Shown: positions 13,676-18,831 of the stretch, one piece after another | Layout: each line of letters starts with the position of its first letter | Position numbering within the stretch: the first letter of the stretch is position 1 | Origin: 73-13 sp035556075 | Lineage (GTDB): Bacteria > Actinomycetota > Actinomycetes > Actinomycetales > Microbacteriaceae | Reading direction: 5' to 3' | Assembly (NCBI GenBank): GCA_035556075.1 | Contig: DATMFQ010000023.1 | Span: 1 to 18,831, forward strand | Length of the DNA stretch: 18,831 bases | Program-made: the position numbers and the translations under genes | The notes under the pieces: generated by a model | Seen by the model: the letters and a program-made list of their open reading frames with translations, nothing else | Told to the model about the DNA's origin: nothing | The model's database searches: none

Positions 13676-14347
13676 TCAGCCGGCGAGCGACCAGGCGCGG
13701 TGGCGCGCCAGGACGTGGCCGCGGCGGAGCGTGAGTCGGGTCCAGTGCCCGACGGCGTGGATGCTCGCGAGTTCATCCCCGGACGGCGGCAGGAAGCCGA
13801 GCGTGTAGGCGGCGAGCGCCACGCCGCGGGTCAGCCGCTCGTCCTCGGGGAGACTCACCCGCCACACCTGGTTGCGCACGCGGCGCGCAACGGGCGCACC
13901 CGCATTCGTCGGCATGGTCCGCGTGACCTCCGCGATCCCCTCGACCGCCGCAGCGCGGAGCACCTCGGCGGAGACCTCGCCGACCGGCTGCCAGTCGCCG
14001 CGCGGCGGGACCACACCGGCCCACGTCATCGCATAGACCGGGGTAGGCATCCCGAGTTCGAAGCCCTCGGCCATGGCCTCCGTCACCCGGGTGCGCAGCT
14101 GCGCGCTCGGCACGACCACGTCGATCGGCTCCGCCTGCTCGGCAATGGCAAAGACCCGCAAGCCGAGGACCGTCGGCGAGTCGTCGAGCAAGCCCGCCGG
14201 CTCGAGCACCGGCACGTATACGGCGAGCGCCCGGCCGCTGGCGATGACGCGCACCGACCCGCCGTCCTGCACCGCCTGGGCGCGGGCGAGGTACGTGTCG
14301 AGGTCCTTCGCCGCCTCCCGGTCAGTGAGTCGGAGTCGTGCGGCCAT
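13676..14347 (-). CDS. conserved actinobacterial protein of unknown function
   Basis: A 223-residue protein with no signal peptide or membrane segment. The N-terminal part (LRLTDREAAKDLDTYLARAQ) is helical, and is followed by GGSVRVIASGRALAVYVPVLEP. The middle holds a segment like FELGMPTPVYAMTWAGVVPP (about 96-115), and the C-terminus has VSLPEDERLTRGVALAAYTLGFLPPSGDELAS. I recall similar proteins next to globin and thioesterase II genes in other Actinobacteria, but cannot name a function. I chose the ATG at 14347; a GTG at 14359 would add four residues. It is convergent with glbO (26-bp gap) and divergent from tesB (40-bp gap). A TACCGT hexamer on the minus strand (14363-14358) may be its -10 box, giving a leader of only 3 or 4 nt. 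Confidence 0.85.
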   Translation of the reverse strand: MAARLRLTDREAAKDLDTYLARAQAVQDGGSVRVIASGRALAVYVPVLEPAGLLDDSPTVLGLRVFAIAEQAEPIDVVVPSAQLRTRVTEAMAEGFELGMPTPVYAMTWAGVVPPRGDWQPVGEVSAEVLRAAAVEGIAEVTRTMPTNAGAPVARRVRNQVWRVSLPEDERLTRGVALAAYTLGFLPPSGDELASIHAVGHWTRLTLRRGHVLARHRAWSLAG

Positions 14348-14357
14348 GATGCCATCC

Positions 14358-14381
14358 ACGGTACCCGGCGACGGCTAGCCT
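14358..14381. promoter_or_regulatory. divergent -10 boxes for the unknown gene and tesB
   Basis: On the plus strand TAGCCT (14376-14381) is followed by gggcgc and the tesB ATG at 14388, the leaderless layout. On the minus strand TACCGT (14363-14358) lies 10 nt before the ATG at 14347. The whole gap between the two starts is 40 bp. The plus-strand box is the better supported. Confidence 0.45.
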
Positions 14382-14387
14382 GGGCGC

Positions 14388-15284
14388 ATGGCTGGAACGG
14401 AGCTGCCGGACGCCCACGAATCACTGCTCGCGGCGCTCGCCCTCGTCGACACCGGGGCGCGCACGAGCGAGGACATCTTCACCGCGGGCAACCAGTGGAT
14501 GTCCCACGGGCGGGTCTTCGGCGGTCAGGTGCTCGCCCAAACGGTGCTTGCCGCCTACCGCACCGTCCCCGCCGACCGCCACATCCACTCCCTGCACGGC
14601 TACTTCCTCCGCCCCGGCGATGTCAGTGAGCCGACCACGCTCGCGGTGGACCGCATTCATGACGGCCGATCCTTCACCGCGCGACGCACCCAGGCGTACC
14701 AGAAGGGCGTCCCGATCTTCTCCGGCATCGCATCGTTCCAGGACAGCGATCCCGGCCTTGACCACCAGTCGGTCATGCCGAGCGGACTTCCGGCCCCCGA
14801 GACGCTGCCGAGCGCGAGCGACCTCCTCCGTGGGTATCCCGCGGCCGCGGCCGCCCTCTGGACCGAGAACGCCTTTGACTTCCGTCACATCCAGGGGCCG
14901 GTCTTCCTCGATGTCCCCGAGCCGGCCGCCAAGCAGGCGGTCTGGATCCGGTGTCGGCGGCGGCTCCCGGACGACCCGGTGCTGCACCGCGCGATCTTCG
15001 CCTATGTGAGCGACTACACGCTGCTCGAGTCAGTGCTGCGTCGCCACGGGGTCGCGTGGGCGACCCCGGGACTCAAGATCGCCTCGCTCGACCATGCGAT
15101 GTGGTGGCATCGCTCCGGACGCGCGGACGAGTGGTTCTGCTACGTGCAGGAGTCGCCGAATGCGATTGGTGGCCGTGGACTCGCCGCTGGACGCATGTAC
15201 GCGGCCGACGGGACGCTCATCGCGAGCGTTGCGCAGGAGGGGATGATCCGCGTGCCGGCGGGAACCACCCCCGCGGTGCGCTGA
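14388..15284 (+). CDS. tesB: acyl-CoA thioesterase II
   Basis: A 298-residue double-hotdog enzyme that hydrolyses acyl-CoA to free fatty acid and CoA. The first hotdog (about 25-118) has FGGQVLAQT (44-52) and HSLHGYFLRPGD (67-78). The second (about 185-290) has the catalytic residues D209 (YVSDYTLLES), S233 (ASLDHAMWWHR) and Q283 (VAQEGMIR). These match E. coli TesB D204, T228 and Q278 with a constant offset of five, the Thr being replaced by Ser. Length is normal. The role in the cell is probably to tune acyl-CoA pools. It is transcribed alone, divergent from the unknown gene, apparently as a leaderless message starting at the ATG. No convincing terminator was found in the 100 bp after it. 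Confidence 0.95.
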   Translation: MAGTELPDAHESLLAALALVDTGARTSEDIFTAGNQWMSHGRVFGGQVLAQTVLAAYRTVPADRHIHSLHGYFLRPGDVSEPTTLAVDRIHDGRSFTARRTQAYQKGVPIFSGIASFQDSDPGLDHQSVMPSGLPAPETLPSASDLLRGYPAAAAALWTENAFDFRHIQGPVFLDVPEPAAKQAVWIRCRRRLPDDPVLHRAIFAYVSDYTLLESVLRRHGVAWATPGLKIASLDHAMWWHRSGRADEWFCYVQESPNAIGGRGLAAGRMYAADGTLIASVAQEGMIRVPAGTTPAVR

Positions 15285-15383
15285 CCAAGATCACGATCAG
15301 GTAACGGTGCACCAGACGAGAATTAGCCCCACAACGCCTCGCTGATCAGGGATTTTTCGATCCGACGCGCGCATGGCGGCTAC

Positions 15384-15412
15384 TTGTCGAGCGCGGGCGG
15401 CTTCGCTACAGT
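15384..15412 (+). promoter_or_regulatory. promoter of the betaine transporter operon
   Basis: TTGTCG (15384-15389), a 17-nt spacer and TACAGT (15407-15412) give the best vegetative promoter match in the window. Transcription would start near 15419, leaving a leader of about 190 nt before proV. An AT-rich patch (GGATTTTTCGATCC, 15349-15362) lies upstream and could help activity. The 100 bp from 15285 to 15383 otherwise shows nothing recognisable. Confidence 0.6.
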
Positions 15413-15418
15413 GTGCCG

Positions 15419-15610
15419 AGCCACACCGGTGACGCGTCCGACACGGCCGGTGTGGATGACGCCCAGGCCGCGCCTTCTCGCCCACGAGAAGTCGTATGGC
15501 GGGCGACGAGGGGGCCGCAGCCGGCGCCCCCAGGATGTGCAGGAGCGCTCCGCCGTCGCCAGCCCGGACCGCGACCCAAGACCGGACACCCAGTCCGGCA
15601 CAGGACGACC
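15419..15610 (+). promoter_or_regulatory. long structured 5' leader of proV, candidate regulatory RNA
   Basis: Several hairpins can form in series: CCACACCGG/CCGGTGTGG (15421-15429 with 15447-15455), CTTCTCG/CGAGAAG (15474-15480 with 15485-15491, loop CCCA), GGGGGC/GCCCCC (15510-15515 with 15526-15531), and CCGGAC/GTCCGG (15582-15587 with 15593-15598) just before the AGGA (15602-15605) of proV. A second CCGGAC at 15574-15579 could pair with the same GTCCGG, so two alternative structures compete next to the ribosome binding site. No known riboswitch class was recognised. The frame of proV stays open back to 15413, but the extension is Arg/Pro-rich and looks non-coding. GC-rich DNA forms hairpins easily, so this is a candidate only. 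Confidence 0.4.
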
Positions 15611-16936
15611 GTGACGGAACCCTTTGCGCTGCGCGTTGCCGGGCTGACGAAGATCTTCGGCCGCCACCCCGCTGACGCCGTCGAGCGCCTCCACGCGGGC
15701 GCCGAGCCCGCCGAACTCGGCACGGCCGCGACCGCCGCCGTCATCGACGCCAACTTTGACGTGCGACCCGGCGAGATCTTCGTCGTCATGGGCCTGTCCG
15801 GCTCCGGCAAGTCCACCCTCATCCGCATGCTCAACGGACTCCTCGAGCCCACCGCCGGCACGGTCACCGTCGGCGGCGACGTCATCACCGGGATCGCGCC
15901 GAAGCGGCTCCGGGAAATCCGCCGCTCGCGCATCTCCATGGTCTTTCAGCACTTCGCCCTGCTCCCCCACTGGACCGTGATCCAGAACGTCGCCTACGGC
16001 CTCGAACTGCAGGGCAAGCGCAAGGAAGCGCGACTCGCCCGCGCGCAGGAGGTCATCGAGCTCGTCGGGCTCGCCGGCTGGTCGAATCACCTGCCCGACC
16101 AGCTCTCCGGCGGCATGCGGCAGCGCGTCGGACTCGCCCGCGCGCTCGCCGCTGACACCGACGTGCTCCTCATGGACGAGGCCTTCAGCGCCCTCGACCC
16201 ACTCATCCGCCGCGAAATGCAGGAGCAGCTCGTCGAGCTCCAGTCGAAGCTCAACAAGACCATCATCTTCATCACGCACGACCTCAACGAGGCGATGTTC
16301 CTCGGCGACCGGATCGCGGTCATGCGCAACGGCCGGATCGTCCAGATCGGCACCCCCGAAGACATCCTCACGGACCCTGCGAACGACTATGTCGCGCAGT
16401 TCGTGCAGGACGTCGACCGGGCGCGCGTCCTCACCGCCGGCAGCGTCATGGAGACCGCCCGCGCCACCGTCTCGGTGAGCGCCGGGCCGCGCGCAGCGCT
16501 CCGCGTCATGCGCGACCTGCAGACGTCCGCCGCATTCGTCGTCGGACGCGACCGTCGACTCCTCGGTGTCGCGCGCGACGGGGACGCCATGCGCCTCGTG
16601 CGCTCGGGGACCGGGACCCTCGAATCGATCACGACGGATGACTACGCCGCCGTCAACGCCGACACGGCGCTCATCGACCTCTTCGTGCCATCCGTCGAGA
16701 GCCCGCTGCCGCTCGCCGTCACGAGCGACGACGGGCGGCTCCTCGGCGTCGTCCCGCGGGTCACGCTGCTGGCCGCACTCGGCAACATCACGAATACGGG
16801 CGAGCTGCCCGTCGTCGAACCGCCGCCGACGGTGCCGCTGGCGGTCATCTCGGAGATCCTCGAGGCCACTGCCGAATCGGCCACCGACCGTGACCCCGCA
16901 AGCGACTCGACCTCCACGACGGGAGCCTCGGCATGA
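15611..16936 (+). CDS. proV: glycine betaine/proline ABC transporter ATP-binding subunit with CBS domains
   Basis: A 441-residue ATPase of the ProV/OpuAA family, driving uptake of compatible solutes. It starts TEPFALRVAGLTKIFG, with the family-specific insertion before the nucleotide domain (about 18-48). Walker A is GLSGSGKST (61-69), the Q-loop Gln is Q113, the signature is LSGGM (165-169), Walker B is VLLMDE (185-190) and the H-loop His is H223. Two CBS repeats (about 275-390) follow, which in OpuA sense ionic strength or bind c-di-AMP. A Ser/Thr/Asp-rich tail closes the protein. The start GTG at 15611 is chosen by homology and by AGGA six bases upstream. Its stop overlaps the proW start by four bases (ATGA), so the two are translationally coupled. 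Confidence 0.95.
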   Translation: MTEPFALRVAGLTKIFGRHPADAVERLHAGAEPAELGTAATAAVIDANFDVRPGEIFVVMGLSGSGKSTLIRMLNGLLEPTAGTVTVGGDVITGIAPKRLREIRRSRISMVFQHFALLPHWTVIQNVAYGLELQGKRKEARLARAQEVIELVGLAGWSNHLPDQLSGGMRQRVGLARALAADTDVLLMDEAFSALDPLIRREMQEQLVELQSKLNKTIIFITHDLNEAMFLGDRIAVMRNGRIVQIGTPEDILTDPANDYVAQFVQDVDRARVLTAGSVMETARATVSVSAGPRAALRVMRDLQTSAAFVVGRDRRLLGVARDGDAMRLVRSGTGTLESITTDDYAAVNADTALIDLFVPSVESPLPLAVTSDDGRLLGVVPRVTLLAALGNITNTGELPVVEPPPTVPLAVISEILEATAESATDRDPASDSTSTTGASA

Positions 16937-17871
16937 ACGGCTTCCGGATCCCGCTCGGCGACTGGGTCGAGGCGATCGTCAAATTCGTCACGACGAACCT
17001 CGGCGCCATCTTCGACTTCTTCCGCACCATCTTCCAGGGCATGTTCTCCGGCGTCGACTGGGTGCTCAGCACCCCGCCGTTCTGGATCATCATCCTGCTC
17101 ATCGTCGCGCTCGCCGTGTGGGCGCGGGGGTGGCGATTCGGGGCCGGCACCGCCGTCGGCCTGCTGCTCATCGTCACGATCCGGCAGTGGGACAACGCGA
17201 TGGACACCCTCGCGCTGACCCTCGTCGCCGCATTCATCGCCATCCTCATCAGCCTGCCGCTGGGCATCTGGGCAGCGAAATCCCCCGTGGTCTCGGCGAT
17301 CCTGCGACCAATCCTCGACTTCCTGCAGACGATGCCCGCCTTCGTCTACCTGATCCCGGCGATCATTCTCTTCCGGGTCGGCGTCGTCCCCGGCATCGTC
17401 GCGACCATCCTCTTCGCCATGGCGCCGGGTGTCCGACTCACCGAGCTCGGCATCCGCGGCGTCGACAAGGAGATCGTCGAGGCCGGGCACGCGTTCGGCT
17501 CGACGCCCGGACGCATCCTGCGGCAGATCCAGCTCCCACTCGCGCTGCCGACGATCATGGCCGGGGTCAACCAGGTCATCATGCTCGCACTGTCCATGGT
17601 CGTCATCGCGAGCATGGTCGGTGCTCCCGGGCTCGGCCTCGACATCATCCAGGCGCTGCAGCGGATCGACATCGGACTCGGCTTTGAGGCCGGTCTCGCG
17701 GTCGTCATCCTCGCGATCCTGCTCGACCGGCTCACGGCGACCCTCGGCTCCGGCCGCCGGGGATTCTTCGCGAAATCCCGGCGGAAGTCCGCCGCGGACC
17801 CGGACACGACCTCACACACCTCGACCGACGACACGTCGGCCGACACGGTGGTGCCCACGGCTTCGGTCTGA
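16933..17871 (+). CDS. proW: glycine betaine/proline ABC transporter permease
   Basis: A 312-residue inner-membrane permease of the ProW/OpuAB type. After an amphipathic N-terminal stretch come helices at about 50-64, 69-84, 92-114, 132-148, 150-166, 210-230 and 250-266. The EAA motif that docks on the ATPase is at about 183-202 (EAGHAFGSTPGRILRQIQLP). Hydrophilic residues 275-312 form a basic then Ser/Thr/Asp-rich tail that is probably cytoplasmic and unconserved. There is a single permease gene, so the channel would be a homodimer. The ATG overlaps the proV stop. A 7-bp hairpin spans its own stop codon. Confidence 0.95.
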   Translation: MNGFRIPLGDWVEAIVKFVTTNLGAIFDFFRTIFQGMFSGVDWVLSTPPFWIIILLIVALAVWARGWRFGAGTAVGLLLIVTIRQWDNAMDTLALTLVAAFIAILISLPLGIWAAKSPVVSAILRPILDFLQTMPAFVYLIPAIILFRVGVVPGIVATILFAMAPGVRLTELGIRGVDKEIVEAGHAFGSTPGRILRQIQLPLALPTIMAGVNQVIMLALSMVVIASMVGAPGLGLDIIQALQRIDIGLGFEAGLAVVILAILLDRLTATLGSGRRGFFAKSRRKSAADPDTTSHTSTDDTSADTVVPTASV

Positions 17872-17877
17872 CCGAAG
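17861..17877 (+). other. intercistronic hairpin over the proW stop codon
   Basis: CTTCGGT and ACCGAAG form a perfect 7-bp stem with the loop CTG; the proW stop TGA (17869-17871) lies within it. It could act as a partial terminator or as a block to 3' exonucleases, setting different levels of proVW and proX message, as known for binding-protein genes in other operons. The remaining gap up to proX shows only a ribosome binding site. Confidence 0.4.
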
Positions 17878-17944
17878 GTCGAGCGCGTCACCACACCCCC
17901 CAATCGCTCCTGCCAACAGCACAGGGGCCGAAAGGAAACAACGA

Positions 17945-18831
17945 ATGAAGAAGCGACTGCTTGCCAGTCTGGCGATCGGTGCCGCTGCGGCGCTGGGTCT
18001 CGGTGCCTGCGCCGCGGACGCCCCGGCGCCAGCACCCACCCCCACGGATGGCTCCTCCGCCTCCAGCGACCTGACCGACCTCACCATCGGGGTGTTCAAC
18101 GGTTGGCCCGAGGGTGAAGCCGCCTCCTACGTGTGGAAGATCCTCCTCGAGGAGCAGGGCTACAACGTCAAGCTCGAGTATGCGGACGCCGGTCCGGTCT
18201 TCCTCGGGGTGTCCGAGGGCGACTACGACCTCGCGCTCGACGGCTGGTTCCCGCTCACGCACCAGCACTACCTCGAGGAGTACCCGGACATCATCGACCT
18301 CGGCGCGTGGAACACCGACGCCGTCCTCACCCTCGCGGTGAACGAGGATGCCCCGATCACCTCGATCGCGGAGCTCGCCGCGAACGCCGACGCCTTCGAG
18401 AACCAGATCATCGGCATCGAGCCGGGCGCTGGGCTCACGAAGGCCACGCAGGAGCAGGTCATCCCGACGTACGGCCTCGAGGGCATGGAATTCATCACGT
18501 CCTCGACCCCCGCGATGCTCGCTGAGCTCAGCGGCGCGATCGACGCCGGTCGCAACATCGTCGTCACGCTGTGGCGTCCGCACTGGGCCTACGACGAGTA
18601 TCCGATCCGTGACCTCGAGGACCCCGAGGGCACCCTCGGCGACGAGGAGTCGATCCACAGCATCGCCCGCCCGGGCTTCGACACGGACTTCCCGCAGCTG
18701 ACGAAGTGGCTGCAGGCGTTCAAGATGGACTCCGAGCTGCTCTACTCGCTCGAGAACGTCATGTACAACGTCGATGAGGTCCCGAGCGACTTCACCGAGG
18801 TCGTCACGCAGTGGATGTCCGAGAACCAGGA
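17945..18831 (+). CDS. proX: glycine betaine-binding lipoprotein, 3' end beyond window
   Basis: The frame is open from ATG 17945 to the window edge (295 complete codons). It begins with a lipoprotein signal peptide: KKR, a hydrophobic stretch (5-19) and lipobox LGAC with lipid-anchored C22. An Ala/Pro/Thr/Ser linker (23-43) leads to the type II periplasmic-binding fold of the OpuAC family, starting DLTIGVFNGWPEG. Trp residues at 54, 101, 210 and 214 (GWPEG, DGWFPLTHQHY, LWRPHWAY) are candidates for the aromatic cage that holds the quaternary ammonium group. The protein should sit outside the membrane and hand betaine or proline betaine to ProW. AAAGGAAA (17931-17937 region) is the ribosome binding site, 73 nt after proW. 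From family lengths, only a few dozen residues or fewer should be missing. Confidence 0.94.
   Translation, partial: MKKRLLASLAIGAAAALGLGACAADAPAPAPTPTDGSSASSDLTDLTIGVFNGWPEGEAASYVWKILLEEQGYNVKLEYADAGPVFLGVSEGDYDLALDGWFPLTHQHYLEEYPDIIDLGAWNTDAVLTLAVNEDAPITSIAELAANADAFENQIIGIEPGAGLTKATQEQVIPTYGLEGMEFITSSTPAMLAELSGAIDAGRNIVVTLWRPHWAYDEYPIRDLEDPEGTLGDEESIHSIARPGFDTDFPQLTKWLQAFKMDSELLYSLENVMYNVDEVPSDFTEVVTQWMSENQ

Noticed and set aside
13529..14629. Plus-strand open frame across the glbO end, the unknown minus gene and the tesB start
   Set aside because: It overlaps three better-supported genes and has His/Arg/Gly-rich shadow composition.
15413..15610. 66-residue N-terminal extension of ProV from a GTG at 15413
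   Set aside because: The predicted transcription start lies downstream of that GTG. The extension is Arg/Pro-rich without similarity to ProV proteins, and the GTG at 15611 has a ribosome binding site and a normal family start.
1..18831. CRISPR arrays, insertion sequences, prophage or toxin-antitoxin genes
   Set aside because: No regularly spaced repeats, transposase or integrase motifs, or paired small toxin-antitoxin frames were seen on either strand.

Overview
The window is very GC-rich chromosomal DNA, with GTG starts, Gly/Ala/Arg-rich proteins, actinobacterial-type Nei2, RpiB and group II truncated haemoglobin, and many apparently leaderless genes. This points to a high-GC Gram-positive of the class Actinomycetia. 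A member of the Micrococcales is my guess, but nothing here fixes genus or family. No IS element, prophage gene or CRISPR array was seen.

Layout. Positions 1-253 hold two divergent tRNA genes, Pro(UGG) on minus (cut by the window edge) and Gly(UCC) on plus. From 254 to 732 there is no convincing gene, only a 19-bp inverted repeat with a third partial copy, a possible decayed coding remnant and a promoter. Positions 733-7996 are a mosaic of mostly singly transcribed genes: a membrane-anchored PASTA/excalibur surface protein, a small membrane protein, an MMPL exporter with a palindromic operator, a DUF1801 protein, a dehydrogenase with a SAF domain, a SET-domain protein, a 59-residue membrane protein, and Dps. 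Positions 8052-13649 form a divergent pair of operons, rpiB-nei2 on minus and pepN-mscS-glbO on plus, separated by only 24 bp. Then come an uncharacterised actinobacterial protein (minus) and the divergent tesB acyl-CoA thioesterase (plus). From 15384 to the end is a glycine betaine/proline ABC transporter operon, proV-proW-proX, with a promoter and a leader of about 190 nt; proX runs off the window.

How the genes fit together. The order nei2, rpiB, pepN, glbO matches Mycobacterium tuberculosis (Rv2464c, Rv2465c, Rv2467, Rv2470). The right-hand core is therefore an old actinobacterial neighbourhood, and the 733-7996 stretch looks like a more variable insertion between it and the tRNA pair. 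Dps and Nei2 both concern oxidative DNA damage. MscS and ProVWX both concern osmotic balance.

The most notable signal is regulatory. At least six genes have TAnnnT, then 6 or 7 nt, then ATG or GTG: the layout of leaderless transcription. At rpiB/pepN the two divergent -10 boxes overlap by two bases. I found no clearly novel multi-gene system; the findings are mainly promoter architecture, repeats and unusual domain details.
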